This document shows positions 47,042 through 60,637 of a DNA stretch of 64,000 nucleotides, piece after piece. Source of the stretch: Daucus carota subsp. sativus (Eukaryota > Streptophyta > Magnoliopsida > Apiales > Apiaceae). The position numbers and the translations under genes were made by a program. The stretch is from contig NC_030387.2 of NCBI RefSeq assembly GCF_001625215.2, positions 40,385,606 to 40,449,605 on the forward strand, in the 5' to 3' direction. How positions within the stretch are numbered: position 1 is the stretch's first letter; each line of letters opens with the position of its first letter. Below the pieces are notes generated by a model. That model saw only the letters and a program-made list of their open reading frames with translations, had not been told where the DNA came from and ran no database searches.

Positions 47042-50000
47042 ATGAAGAGGAAGATAGAGGCTGTGTTCTGGTTTCTCACATTTTTTTGGCTTTGTTGTGC
47101 TTCAAATGGCTTGCTTTCCCCCAAAGGTGTCAACTTTGAAGGTAAAAATTTGAACTTTCTTTACTAAAGTTCCGAGTTTGAGAGTTCGAATCTTGTCAAA
47201 TGACAAAATGGGTGTGCGAGTGTGTTTAATTATTAAAACAAAGGTTGTTCAAGAATGGAGTTTGCATTTGGGTTTTTGCTTTTCTTGTTTTTTTTATTTG
47301 TGTTTGATACAAAGAGTTCTACAGTGCAAGCTTTGATGGGCATAAAGGCTTTCTTGGTGGATCCTCATGGTGTTCTTGATAATTGGGATGGTGATGCTGT
47401 TGATCCTTGTAGCTGGACTATGGTTACTTGTTCTGCTGAAAGCTTGGTCATTGGCCTGTAAGTCCTTCATATGGACTCCGATTTTCGAGTTTTATCAGAC
47501 ATAGTAGTAAATTGATGATATTCATAGTATCTGTAATGTGTATTTTCCTCTCAGTGGAACTCCTAGCCAAAAATTATCAGGCATTCTTTCCCCGAGCATT
47601 GGCAATTTAACAAATCTCCAGATTATGTGAGTAATTTCTGTAATGTGATCGTGTTTCGTATATGTAGTAATGCTCAAATTATGTTATTGATCTTGGTGCG
47701 TAATTTGTTGCAGACTCTTACAAAACAACAACATATCTGGAGTAATTCCAGTAGATCTGGGAAGGCTTCGAAAGCTGCACACTCTTGATCTTTCTGATAA
47801 TCACTTCAGTGGAGAAATTCCCTATTCTTTAAGCCACTTGAAAAGTCTGCAATACATGTAATTACAGATTTGGTATTGTTAATATAGTCAGAATTGTTTT
47901 TATTTTATTGAGAAGATTGTAATTGGTTTTTTAATTGCTTTAGGAGGCTCAACAATAACACACTGTCTGGAGAGATTCCAGGATCATTGGCCAATATGAC
48001 GCGGCTTACTGTTGTGTACAGTCTCATACTTAAGATAGTCCTTCATATCTTTTGATACCCAAAATGGATATTGATTTTGTCACTAACTTGAGGTTTTATG
48101 ATTCAGAGATTTGTCGTTCAACAACTTGAGTGCCCCTGTACCCAGATTTCCGTCTAAAAAGTTCAAGTAAGCGCCATACATCTCATTTTTGCAAGTTTGT
48201 TAACTTTGCGTTTAAGGCTCTTAAGATGTTTTTGATCAATGAACACAAAATTTTGTGTTTGCATTGCAGCATTCTTGGGAACCCTCTTATATGTCCAACT
48301 GGAACTGAGCCTGAATGCTATGGAACAACACTGATGCCCATGTCTATGCCTTTAAATAAGACACGAAGTACGTAATAAAGTTATTAGAGTATCATGTTCT
48401 AAAGAAATCCATTTACATACCATTGTGAATACTTGTGACTGTCACTTACCTTCTGATGCCTCGAAGCTGCAGCATATTCGAACAGATCCAAAAGCCACAA
48501 ACTTTCCATTGCCATTGGCTCAAGTGTTGGGTGCATCTTGGTGTTCATCTTTGCAGTTGGACTGCTTCTGTGGTGGAGACAAAGGCATAACCAGAGAACT
48601 TTCTCTGATGAAAAAGGTTCGTAAAATTTGATAATCTTTTACTAGTTAACTATGATTATTCAGTCCTTAATATTAAAAGTGAAGCATCTTTTATAAATTT
48701 CAGAGAGGCATCATGAGGAAGCTTGCCTTGGAAATCTCAAGAAGTTTTCTTTCAGGGAACTTCAGATTGCTACGAACAACTTCAGTAGTAAAAACATATT
48801 GGGAAAAGGGGGTTTTGGGCATGTTTACAAAGGCTGTCTGCAAGATGGTACTCTTGTAGCCGTGAAGAGGCTAAACGATGGCAGTACAGCCGGGGGAGAA
48901 AGACAGTTCCAGACAGAAGTTGAGATGATCAGTTTAGCTGTGCACAGAAACCTCCTTGGACTATACGGATTTTGTATGACTTCCACTGAAAAACTCCTTG
49001 TATATCCATTCATGTCAAATGGAAGTGTTGCATCACGTCTTAAAGGTACTAGTAGCTTTGTTAAAATGTCGTCTGTCTAGTATTCAAATCAGCATACTTT
49101 AAGAGGCAGAATTTAGGTACTGATTTTGTGAATTTTCATGTTCAATTGACAGCAAAACCAGTTCTTAATTGGGATGTAAGGAAAAGGATCGCATTAGGAG
49201 CTGCAAGGGGACTATTGTACCTCCACGAGCAATGTGACCCGAAGATCATTCATAGAGATGTTAAAGCAGCCAATATACTGCTTGATGACTACTATGAGGC
49301 AGTTGTAGGAGATTTCGGATTAGCAAAGCTTATGAATCATCAAGATTCCCATGTCACAACTGCGGTAAGGGGAACTGTGGGGCATATAGCACCTGAATAT
49401 CTCTCAACTGGCCAGTCCTCAGAGAAGACAGATGTTTTTGGTTTCGGGATTCTCCTCCTTGAGCTGATCACAGGACATGGAGCTTTAGAATTTGGCAAGG
49501 CGGCTAATCAAAAAGGAGCCATATTAGACTGGGTAAGCACTAAGCATCCTCTAATTATAGTCTACACTACCAACTAAAAAATCAAATATGTTGAGCACGG
49601 TCGGATAGCTCAAGTGGTTAGGAGTTTATCCTCTGTCGTCCCAGGTCCTGGGTTCGACCCTGGCTCACCCTGGTGATATCTTAGAACATATTTCAATCAG
49701 AAATATTGATTTAATATGACATTATTAAACAATGCAGGTAAAAAAGATTTACCAAGAAAAGAAACTAGACGTTCTAGTTGACAAGGACTTAAAGAACAAT
49801 TATGACACCGTTGAGCTCGAGGAGCTCGTTAAAGTGGCATTCTTGTGCACTCAGTACTTGCCAGGCCTCAGGCCAAAAATGTCAGAAGTGGTAAGAATGC
49901 TTGAAGGTGATGGACTAGTAGAAAAATGGGAAACCTCCCATAACATAGACTCCACCAAATGCAGAACTCAAGAATTGTCCTCATCGGAGCGATTTTCGGA

Positions 50001-50058
50001 CCTCACCAACGATTCTTTAGTGATTGTACAGGCCATTGAACTGTCTGGTCCTAGATGA
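47042..50058 (+). CDS. LRR-II receptor-like kinase, NIK type
   Basis: Leucine-rich-repeat receptor kinase of the SERK/NIK group, closest in motifs to NSP-interacting kinases. Eleven exons: 47042-47141, 47325-47457, 47555-47626, 47714-47857, 47944-48015, 48107-48166, 48270-48367, 48473-48616, 48704-49045, 49153-49532 and 49738-50058, together 621 residues. Order: signal peptide; [28 protein letters not shown] cap; about five LRRs (72- and 144-nt exons); [18 protein letters not shown]; membrane helix [20 protein letters not shown]; kinase with [54 protein letters not shown]; tail ending [10 protein letters not shown]. Catalytic residues are intact (RD kinase). The exon 7/8 junction before the helix is the least certain. 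Likely role is plasma-membrane signalling in development or antiviral defence. Confidence 0.9.
49592..49691 (+). mobile_element. tRNA-derived SINE in the last NIK intron
   Basis: A pol III box A (TAGCTCAAGTGG) is followed after about 35 bp by a box B (GGTTCGACCCT), then a unique ~40-bp body with TTAGAACATATT. The layout is that of a plant tRNA-derived SINE. It lies in the sense orientation in the 205-bp intron between exons 10 and 11 and makes up about half of it. A degenerate relative is at 46025. Confidence 0.75.
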
Positions 50059-52599
50059 AATCATGTTATTGTTTTTGTCAAGTTTGTTAAGAGTGTAGAA
50101 TTTTGAAAGGAAGTTATAGTTAAAAGTTGAATAGTTATAAGTGGCGGGAAAAGCCCAAAATGCCAATTATATTTTTATCTGTACAGGCCCAACTTCAACT
50201 GGACTCTGGCTTCGACCCAACCGTAGTCGGCCTTCATATATAAAAAATAGGTCCCGGCCCAACTCTTAAACCCGGGCTGTTTTTTTTCTTGAGTATGTTT
50301 GGTTCATTTAATATTTTTTTTGTCGTTGTCACGAGATTAATTACTTTTTTTATTTTCATCAAAAAAACAATTAAAATCTTGATTGTCAGTGTAGGAACAA
50401 GAACGATTTTGTGCCATAAATATTTTGTGAAATTTAAATATAATCGACATTTACAAAAAATTATGGTCCTGTTTAGGAATTAGCGGTTAACTGTTAGCAG
50501 ATTGAATTAGTTGTTTTGACTAGCTGATTGAATTAAATGTTTTGACTAGCGGATTGAATTAGTTGTTTCTCGTAAAATTGTTCGATAAATAACTGATTGA
50601 TTAGCTTTTTCTGACACAAAACAAAACCGCTAATCCAAAAACTCATGAAGATAGCTTTTTTAAAATTAGTTTTTTTAGATCCAAACCTCTATTTCAATCC
50701 GCTAACTACCGAACACTAATATTAGCTTGTTTTAATGGTCAAAACTCTAAAATATCTCAAATCTCTAATTTTGCTTCAAATTTTTAACTTTCATGGCCTA
50801 TAATTTTCGGTCTCAGCAGTTAAGTATACGAATTGATTCGTATTACATCGACGTAAAATGTCAATCAAGACGGCGCCGCATGGGAGCATGACAAAAAGTG
50901 ATAGTGACAAAACAGTGACCAATATTAATTTCCGCAGGGCGCACATCAAAGCAAAGCATATCCCCATTTCTAGCTGGGCCATATACGAGCCCATGTGAAC
51001 TTGGATCTTAGTCAACCCAAATTTGTGGTTCCTGTGGATCCTGATCTACTACCCTGAGTACATGTCGTATTCTCATTTGCTGCGCCTGATATGTTGGGCC
51101 CTACCGGCCCAATTGGAATTGAGTGATATCAAGGTTGCCACGTCAGTGCTAAGCAGCTATATTTCATGTTTTTTTTTTCTTAAAAAGTGTTTTAAAAAAT
51201 CTGGATTCATTTAAGATCTTTAATTAATTTTTAAAGTTTCTTTTTGTCAATTATATTTTGATTAAAAAATTTTGATATATCAAAAAAAATCTGATAAATT
51301 TTCAGTAAATTTTTAATTAGAGTTTATTTGGGAGTACTGTTAAAAATTGTTGTGAAGTCAAAGAAAATACTGGTGAAAAAATCTTATAGTTGTCTGGTAT
51401 TTTTTTTTGGTATTTGCATTTTTTAAGTATAATATTTGAATCTAAAATTTATGCATGAGCATAATTATCCGAAATCGGTCCAAATCAGCCGATCCATACT
51501 GTTCCAAACCGAATATTTTGGTTTCGGTTAACTATTAGTTTAGATTCTCGACTTTTACAAATTACAACCGGAAATAATGAAATTGAAGATGAACTGAATC
51601 AATTTTAATATAACATTGAAATGTTCAAATTTTAGTAATTGGAAACTCAAACGGATATTCAGCTTACAGATACTAAAACAGTATAACTGACTTATAAGTA
51701 TAACTTATATTTTTACAAACTTACTTCAAAAAGAGATATACTTATTTCATAAAATTCGGAGTTATATTCGGGGTCGATTCTGTCATGTTACTCGGTGGTC
51801 TCAGACTCTCAGCCATGTATAATGAACGGATGCAATTTCATTAACTTGTGTAGCTTGTCAGCATAAACCTGATTGTGATTTTCATGTTATCTATACTTTA
51901 TCTGGTGGTCTCACCCATTTCATGTGATTCATGTTAATGCTTACAAAAGCTTCTGGTAATCTGCAACAGCCCAGAAAGCCAATTAGTAAGCTTAAGAAAT
52001 CCAGTTCCATAATACCTACAATTAACTCCCATAATATCAGTTACAGTACCTAAGGTTAGGTGATTAACAGATAATTAACAAAACAAATCACTCTTATCAT
52101 TGTATTGTAGCAAAAACGATTTAATAAACGAAAACAAAAAATGATAAAGTTGATCAAATTTCTGCTTAATCCATGTCCGCGTATAAGGTCTAATATAAAG
52201 ACAAAACGACTTCTTAGTATGGGATTTCTGCACATATTTTCCGCATGTAAGGCCTAATATTATCTCAAAACGACTTCTTAGTACGGGATTTCTGCCTGCA
52301 TTTTCCAACACAATTGAAAGTTATTGTGAACTCTAGCGATTGAATAATCAACTTGCTTGCAATAAATAGTTTCTTCGGCGTCAGGGAATGCTGCAAGGCC
52401 AACTTGGAAATCTCTGTGTATGGGTCCTAAACATTAGCCAACCACAAGTTCTTGGAAACTACTTTCTGCGCCCGCTATCGATCGCCACGTGGCGGCCTAT
52501 CGATTTTCCTAGCCCCACTGACATTTGCCTACAGCTACCAGGCCTCCCCTTGCCACAATTCCCCACAGCCACAGATTCCAGACACAAAAAAATTCGAAA
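50059..52599. other. Gene-free stretch between NIK and CONSTANS-like
   Basis: Contains a likely MITE at 50468-50724, an AT-rich stretch, and the CONSTANS-like promoter/leader. Short direct repeats of AAAACGACTTCTTAGTA occur at 52202 and 52266. No other gene. Confidence 0.55.
50468..50724. mobile_element. Probable hAT-like MITE
   Basis: Begins GTCCTGTTTAGGAATTAGCGG and ends CCGCTAACTACCGAACAC, partly inverted repeats, with three internal repeats of GATTGAATTAGTTGTTT. Non-coding. Boundaries approximate, target duplication not resolved. Confidence 0.5.
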
Positions 52600-54591
52600 A
52601 TGTTTAAGGAGGAGCAAATTAGCATCCATGCAGCCAATGAGGCAGCCTTGCAGAATGATCGTGTCTGGATCTGTGAGGCGTGTGAGCGCGCCCCTGCTGC
52701 CTTCATCTGCAAGGCAGACGCTGCGTCGCTCTGTGCTAATTGTGATGCAGAAATCCACTCTGCTAATCCATTAGCCAGCCGCCATCAGCGTGTCCCTGTG
52801 GCGCCAATACCTTGTTCTGTTTACGGTCCCCAGGCTGCTAAAGGCTCAGTCCTCGGGCTTGGAGGCGATGACACAGATGATGAGGAGAGTGAGGCTGTTT
52901 CTTGGCTGATCAATCCTGGCAAGAACAACTCTGAACAGCTTACAAATGGCTTGTTTTTTGGTGGAGAGGCGGTTGATGAGTACTTGGACTTCGTCGATTT
53001 CAGTTCTTGTCAGGACAATGACAATCAGTACACTGGTGGACAGCAATATGATGTTCCTCAGAAGAGCTATGGAGACCAGTCAGAGCAGTACAATGATCAG
53101 CAGAACTATTTTGTTCCGCGGAAGAGTTATGCAGGCGATAGCGTTGTGCCAGTTCAGAATGGACAGGTGAAAATTCACCAGTTTCAGCCTCAGCCAAAGC
53201 AGAACCAGACTTTCCAGCTGGATTTGGAGTACGAAACATCAAACACAGGCTACGGCTACCCCCCTTCACTTAGCCACAGCGTAAGCTTCTCTTTACCATA
53301 TCATTATGACATTCTTTTGCGTATTTGTCATGGTAGTTTGGCTCTTAATTTCAAATTCTAAAGTAGTTTGGCTCTAAATAAACCCTTCCTAATCCCAGGC
53401 AGAACTGCTATATAAGGCACTTAAGGCGCTCAAACAACCTGTACTCCAGTAATTAAGCATAAATATCAGTCATATGTTAAGTTCCGCGTTTCTTCTTCCC
53501 TTTCACATAAATAACCTCTAGAATGATAAGAAATAGGCCTTATTTTAATTACTATAAGCATCCTGCAGCAGGATGACTTATTAGTACTACCTCGAGTAAA
53601 ACACTGATTCTACCTTGCTATAGTAATCTACATATCTGTTTAGTTGCCCTATTCATCTCTCTGCAGAGATAAGAAAACGACATGATGGGACTGGAAGCAC
53701 ATACCAAATATCACTTTATATCACGTCTTTATACTCAAAAGTTAGATCCTGGATAGTTGAATTTGTTTTCTTTCTTTTTGATAGACAAGCTTCACTTGCT
53801 CCCTCTAGATTTTAAGAACATTATCCTCTTCCTCGCTTTATCTGCATATACCTGCGTCAATTTTGATTGCCAGTAACCAAAAACTTCTGTTAAACTAGTC
53901 CAAACACAATTACCTACTGAGCCTAGCAGAAGCTCCCTGAGAAATACTAAATATAGAAACACTATACGAGCCAGAGATTCTAATTTACACAGTAATCACC
54001 GACTTCTTAAAACTTTAGACCGCGTATTATAAATTACAGCATCAACATATTTCTTGCATAAAGTCCGGATCAGAAAGACCAGTAATTGGAATTTCCTGTG
54101 AAGTCTGAATTTCTCTGCATGGCCCTGATTCCCAACGACGTAAAAATTAGTCTACTAAAAGTCTAAAACTAAAATATTGTTCTTCTAGATAATTTTATTC
54201 TAAAAATAACCAAACACTTTCTGGATATCAGGTTTCTGTATCCTCGATGGATGTTGGAGTTGTGCCAGAATCCACAATGCTCGACGTCTCAATCCCACAT
54301 TCAAGACTCTCTGCAGGTACAAATGACATATATTCTACCCCGCCAATTCAGACGCCAACTCAACTGTCTCCAATGGACAGAGAGGCCAGAGTCCTCAGAT
54401 ACAAAGAAAAGAAAAAGAACCGGAAATTTGTCAAGACCATAAGGTATGCATCAAGAAAAGCTTATGCAGAAACCAGGCCAAGGATCAAAGGCCGGTTTGC
54501 GAAGAGAACAGATACTGAAGTTGAGGTGGATCAGATGTTCTCCTCGAATTTCATAGCTGCAACTGGATACGGCATTGTTCCGTCTTACTAA
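52600..54591 (+). CDS. CONSTANS-like transcription factor lacking B-box 1
   Basis: Zinc-finger transcription factor of the CO/COL1/COL2 (group I) type, a photoperiod or light regulator in the nucleus. Exons 52600-53280 and 54232-54591 give 346 residues. The N-terminus MFKEEQ resembles the MLKEE of group I members but runs straight into [17 protein letters not shown], the tail of B-box 1: its Cys/His zinc ligands are gone by an in-frame loss of about 40 codons. B-box 2 is complete ([36 protein letters not shown]). Then come an acidic stretch [16 protein letters not shown], a Gln/Tyr-rich middle, [15 protein letters not shown], the CCT domain ([45 protein letters not shown]) and the C-terminal GYGIVPSY motif. 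In CCT the usual KFEKTIRY is KFVKTIRY. A frame open upstream to 52525 exists but the ATG at 52600 fits the family. Confidence 0.9.
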
Positions 54592-56059
54592 ATCCGAATG
54601 GAGCCTCTGCAGATGAATCTCTGAGCACTGAAATTGTTCTAGTAATTAGTATCTACTTCTTCAGTCTAACTAGTTTGCTCTTAACAAGTGATTATATGCT
54701 TGTAATGTCGTTTAAATGCACCCTATAGCTTTAATGTTTATATTTTTAATTTTATATACCGCAGTGTCCCTAGAAAATTCAAATATTGTCGAAAAAGTAT
54801 TAAAAGAAGGGTCCGGTGCCTGCATAAAAATTTTAGTAACATATTTTCAGTGAAAAAATAAAAGTCGTTTAAAAGCTTTATCTTAAATTTTTGATACAAT
54901 ATCATCGGGTGAAAAATTATTTTATTTTAAAATTTATCTATCTTGGTGGAGTCTGGGCTGAGTAATCGATCAAGTTGGTGGGCTTAGTATTTAGAACTAA
55001 GGCCTGCTCTCTTCTTATTATTCAGTTTTGTGAAATTGGGCTTCCGCCTTCGGTCTATCCACGTGGGCCACAAATTTAAAATTTGTGAAAATTTTAAAGT
55101 TTCGAGAAAATTGCAAAGGGAATTTTCAGAATGTATAAGAGAAGCTACACAGAATAATTAACAACATTACAATGTAAACACAAGAAAAAAAATGCAATAT
55201 ATTCATAAAAAATGACAGTGGTATGAATTAAATACATTGAAAGTACTTTAAGTGCCGGTAGAACTAATAAATAAATTAATTCAGGCGAATTATAATTATC
55301 TTAATTTTTTTCAAATGTGTACTAAATTCCAACATCTACATAACACGATTTGTACGATGCAAATCCACAAAATCCCACAAGGAATCCAACAAATTAGCAT
55401 ATATTCTGTAATTACATTAGCTATATAATAATCCCACAAAGCATACTTTATGTTAAAGATGCACTTAGTGAAAGATATGAAAATATAATAACGGAGATTA
55501 GTCGAAAAAGATGTGGATTATTGCAGCAAGGGCCCAGAGTTGGTGATGAAGATTTAACTAAAATGCCTTGTTTTCTAATATTGATGACCCCTCCTTCCAC
55601 TCACACCTGCTTTGCATGTAATTATCTTATTCTCTACGCTAATCCATTCTAATCCTGTTTTAAGTACAGATTCAATCACTTAATGACACACCTGCACAGT
55701 AAGGGACGATGCTGAAATTCGAGGGTTCTAGTCAAAATCAGTTTCGAAGTCCTAGTTGATATATATTGTGCATATTTGGCATTTATATATGAAAAACTTA
55801 AAAATTTTGGGATCTTTAAGCACGTAATCTGACCGTCTCGACTCTGTGTTATCCATACTCGGTTAAAAATGTTCGATATGAATACATGTCGAAGTTGATA
55901 ATATTTTAAAGTTTTAGATGTTTCTATCCAGAATAAGTGTCTGGGTATCTATACCCTCCAGACACTCGAGACAAGATGAAGAGTATGATAACATAGCCCT
56001 ACACAATAAACACTTCTAACAATTTATAAACCCCTATAAATACAAAGATTTATTGAATC
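54592..56059. other. Gene-free stretch between CONSTANS-like and glutamine dumper
   Basis: AT-rich intergenic DNA; no repeats with clear ends and no coding signal. Confidence 0.6.
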
Positions 56060-56437
56060 ATGGCACTTAACAGACCAAGAGAAAGACACTACAAAGGCGA
56101 TATACACAACATAAACATCATGAGGCCAAACTTTGGAGCTACCATGCACACTACTTCTGCCGGAACCACTGCAGTTGCAGCTGGAGTTCACCAATGGAAT
56201 TCTCCGTTACCTTACCTCTTTGGCGGATTAGCTCTTATGTTGACACTTATCGCGCTGGCTCTCGTCATCCTAGCTTGTTCATTTAAGAAAGCCATGACAG
56301 ATAGTCAATCCCAAAATGTTGAGGAAGAAAATTTAGCGAAGCCGGCTGGATATGTTATGGAGCTGGAAATGGAGCCGAGGATTGTTGTTATTATGGCGGG
56401 TGATGAAATTCCGACTTTCCTACTCCAGAAGTCTTAG
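56060..56437 (+). CDS. Glutamine dumper (GDU) family protein
   Basis: Small single-pass membrane protein that promotes amino-acid export from plant cells. Single exon of 125 residues. One helix at about residues 50-75 (PYLFGGLALMLTLIALALVI) follows HQWNSPLPY, and the diagnostic VIMAG box is present as VVIMAGDEIPTFL near the C-terminus, so both hallmarks of the GDU family are intact. The first ATG is used; a later Met (MRPNFGATMH, residue 21) could be the real start because GDU N-termini are short and variable. Which GDU member it is cannot be told. Confidence 0.9.
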   Translation: MALNRPRERHYKGDIHNINIMRPNFGATMHTTSAGTTAVAAGVHQWNSPLPYLFGGLALMLTLIALALVILACSFKKAMTDSQSQNVEEENLAKPAGYVMELEMEPRIVVIMAGDEIPTFLLQKS

Positions 56438-57973
56438 CTTCTCTGTCAGTGTGGTAGAAATACTTTGCGTTAATTCTAATTTTGCTGCCCAGAGTAGTCC
56501 TTACTCCTTAGTTATACTATAGTTTTCTAGGCTCGGTGCTGGCCGGAATATGTAATTTGCAGAGTTGTAAAGATTGAAAGTTTTAACTCACTAGTGTTAG
56601 ATGTAAGCTTTCTACGAAGATCTATACTAAGTCCGTCAGTCCTCAAAGGAATGACTGGTAACTCGCCTTGTGTGTGTTCCTCTACCACATCCTTCTCATA
56701 TATCCCGATGTTCCATACAGGAACTTCAACCGTGGTCAATTGCTATCTATTTAATCTGGTCGCGACCAAGAAACCAACAAACGTCTAACTTACTGGGAAA
56801 GGTAGATGGAGTCCTACTCGGTTTTTCATAGAAACCATTTTTACTGTTAATGCTATCAAATCTAGCCTACCCTTCTCCCCCATAATTCCGCCACTGTTGG
56901 TATGTCTACATGTATTTAGCAGTAGCACTGTGAATCTAAAAAACAGAAGCAGGTAGTAAACAAGGTCATAAATAGACGACACCTAAGCTGATTAACAAGT
57001 CTTCCACTAGCTAAACTTCAAGAGAAAATGACATGCCATAACTAATAGTGGGAGTAGTTTGAAGACTGAAAGATTTTCGTGCAATGGTATTATAAGTCAC
57101 ACCTAAAAATAAGTGTACAAGTATATATGAGTGTATAAGTACTGTATAACATTTTAGCAACTTAAGGCAAAAATGAAACCCCCTAAAGGAAGATGAAGCA
57201 TCTGGATTCTAGGTCAAAACCAATGGGGAAACTTAAAAAAGCTTTCCCTACACAAGTTGGAACCTTGGCCAGTTTGTGAGTCCTTGCAACCCAACAGAGT
57301 TCTATAACAATTATATTGTGGATCTAAGCTAAGAATGGCCCGTTATAAAGGCCAAAAGATGTGGATTGCTGTTGGTGGCTTCAGGTAGCTTAGAATATGT
57401 AAATACTAATATTGGATAAAAAGGCAAGTGAAAATGCAGTAGCAGCAATTAGCGCCAGAGAAGAATGCAGTAGCGCTGTTTAATTTTCACTTGCCATTAC
57501 TGTAGTCAGCAGCTTGAGCTTTTAAAAACACACAAACTCTTCCAAACTTGATTGCAAAAAGACAATTGATCTAATCTACCCATGATACCAATTTGTTATA
57601 GAATATAAAAATATATCAATGTTGCGATAATGAGATCAAAAGTCATTGTATAAAATAATATATTTCTGCAGACATAGCGGAGAACCAATTGGTAAATCCT
57701 TGTTCTTTACAGGCTAAATCATTGTTACATTATGTCTCGTACAAATGAATCATGTCAGTGTGTACAAAACCCAACCATCTTGGTTCATTCAACTAACAGA
57801 ACAACAAAAACGTGGCATACCATTATAAGTATGACAAACAGAGCTTCGCTCTAAGATACCAGTATAGCGAGATACAAGTGCTGAAAACTACCAAGTAACT
57901 CAAGTGGACAATAGTACCTCTTACTAGATGCCTTTTCAGCCTCGAAGTAGATGACACCTTTGAAGCTACTCAT
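56438..57973. other. Gene-free stretch between GDU and GAUT9
   Basis: GDU 3' flank, unassigned DNA, and the GAUT9 3'-UTR side. No gene or clear element seen. Confidence 0.6.
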
Positions 57974-60598
57974 CTAGAGGCCAAAATTGCACATTTGCAC
58001 AAACTCCATAGTATTATCAACATATTTTGACCAGAGACTCTTAAATTGGTTCATGGCAATGTCAAGCCAAGGCTTCATGTTTCCGTTGAAATGGATCACA
58101 GCAGCACCATTGATCTCATCCATGCTAATACTTGGATTATAACCAAGCCCAAGCACATGCCATGATTTGTCCAATGACTTTGTAGTTGAATAAAATGTCA
58201 TCAGACCAGGTGGAAGGGTCCCTGATTTCCATAAAGTTCTGTCCTCATTCTGATGACAAAGTTAGAAGTTCTATATTAGTTAACAAATATTAAACTTCCT
58301 TTTGCCCACCCTAGATTAGAAAAAATGTATAAACACCAGAGTAACTGAAACGAAAGAGAGGGGGAGGGGGGGTTGCAACAAAGCAAAGATTATCTTACCA
58401 GATTCTGCCAGTAATGGTACTCTTCGGTCAATTTTTCACGCCTCCAAGCATCAAGATCAAACATATTCATGCCAAAAGCCCATGCACAGGCCTTGGGACT
58501 GAATTTATCCCTTATGAGCGGGTGAGAGAAATTTAAATACTGAGCGTAGCGGTGAAATGATCCAAAGCAGGTCTCAACAGCACCGTTCACCTTTCCTTCC
58601 ATGTCAATTCTCCACAATGGGGTCAAGTCTTTCTGAACCACAACATCATCATCGAGAAACAGTATGCGGTGTAGCTTTGGATACATCTCGGGCAAGTAAA
58701 ATCGAAGGTGATTCAACATTGACAAGTACTTGGGATTTTTAAATTTCAAATTGTTTACATCTTTAGTCGCGTTTTCAGCCCTGTTCTCAAAATAGAACTT
58801 CTGCAGCTTTGCAGACTCCAATTGCTTAAGTACTGGGACATAAGAAGAATTCAAGAATGTATACTCCTCCACTGCTTTAACCTCCACATGTGCACCTTCC
58901 ACCGGCTGCATCTTAAACCATACCTTCATTGCCGCAACATTCATTTTATCAGTAACAACATGGAAAACATGTTTGCTTTTCTCAACTGCATTCATTACTG
59001 TCGAATTCACCACAACAGACACAGCAATCACATTATCCGAAAATAATGCATAATGGTATAAAGTGGGGTCTTCAAACTCTGGTTTAGGCGCATCATCTCT
59101 AAACTTCTCAGGATTTGCAATCTGTTCCCCCATGAGCCGCATTGCAAGACAATGTAGACTCTTTGGAGTTGATTTCGCTGCAATCAAACTAGCAAAAGCA
59201 CCACTTTTCTTGGCCTTAATAAGCAACTCATTTACTGCAAATATTGTGTCTTTTAATTTCTGAATCTTTAGCTGATTATCATATGACTCCTTTGCATCCC
59301 CAACCATTAACCGCGCAATCTTAACTTTATCCTTTACTTCCTTTTCAAATTGTCTCAACAAATCCTCATCCACTGGGGCATCAGACTCAATCAACGCCGT
59401 GCGATATTTTGGCTTTAGAGCCACATCCGATATATTTTGTGCTAGGTCATCAAATAATTTTAATTGCCGAGAAATGTCAAGTTTCAGCTTCCTCGCATAA
59501 GCTGCATATGCATTGACAAGTGCCATGTGATCATTTGCCTGCCTATGAATTAAATCTAACCTAGTCTTCAACGGATCAGACTTCAATGCTAGAAAGGTCC
59601 TATGCATGTAAGCATTTCCAGTACTCTGTATAACCTGTTTTGAAGTTAATTAAACCATCCAACAAATATAACTCAAATTCAAAGCATCAGATACTAAACC
59701 TCGTAAAGAAAACTAAATCGACAAATAATCTCAATCTCAGAGGTATTTTAGAAACGAAAAAGAAAACTATAAACAAGAATGGAATTTCTTCAGTTCATTT
59801 AAGTAACATTTCAACCTCTGTCTTCGAGAATAAAAGAAGCATATTATCGTCATTGACATGTTCTTATAATCAGGTATCATGCAGCACATAATTTCTAGGG
59901 GTACTATAATAGAAGTTTTTGTTATTAGTCATCTTAGATCCAGAAGCATATATATACCAAGACGAAATAGCATAAGTACATTGAAGTCCAACGAGGAAAC
60001 CTCCGAAAAGTTCTATTTTGTATAGGCGTTACTACCTAAAAGAGGCCAATACCTTCTTTTAGATTTTAGTAAAAGAAACAAAGAGTTCTTATAGGCATGA
60101 GATATTACACCCTATATCTACCCATGAAACTATAATTATGAATTTACAATTGTTTGATCTGTCATTATTACCGGTTACCCACCCCAAAACAAAAATTAAT
60201 CAAAGAAGCCCCAAAATAAAGTAGATAACAGGTAGTTAAGGAATCAAGAGTAGAATATTAAGTGTCATCGTAAGGGTGTTTCAGCAGATAATTCACATTC
60301 ACAATCAGATCGTAGTACTACTGTACTAGTAGAACTGAGTTATTTCCTAAACTATAGTGAGATTAAGATCATAAAAAGCAATAAAATTATGAAAATAATT
60401 AAAAGGGGCATTTATTTCTCATAAATTGCAAGTTACCATTTCTAAGCTGACTAAAATCAATTACATACATATATTTAGTAATAATTACAGGCAGCATTAA
60501 AGTAGATGCAAAACACAAAGAGAATCTAACTAGAATCACCGTGATCACACTTATAGTAGCAAATTACATCTAATTTAAGCACAATCACTCTAGTAGAG

Positions 60599-60637
<39 letters not shown>

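Noticed and set aside
49592-49691. Functional tRNA gene
   Set aside because: Boxes A and B are present but no acceptor stem pairing or anticodon arm is evident, the body extends past the tRNA length, and a second degenerate copy exists.
52525-52599. Upstream in-frame start for the CONSTANS-like protein
   Set aside because: The added residues resemble no family member, whereas the ATG at 52600 gives the expected MxKEE start.
56527-56982. Short frames downstream of the glutamine dumper gene
   Set aside because: No domain, no conserved motif; likely 3' flank noise.
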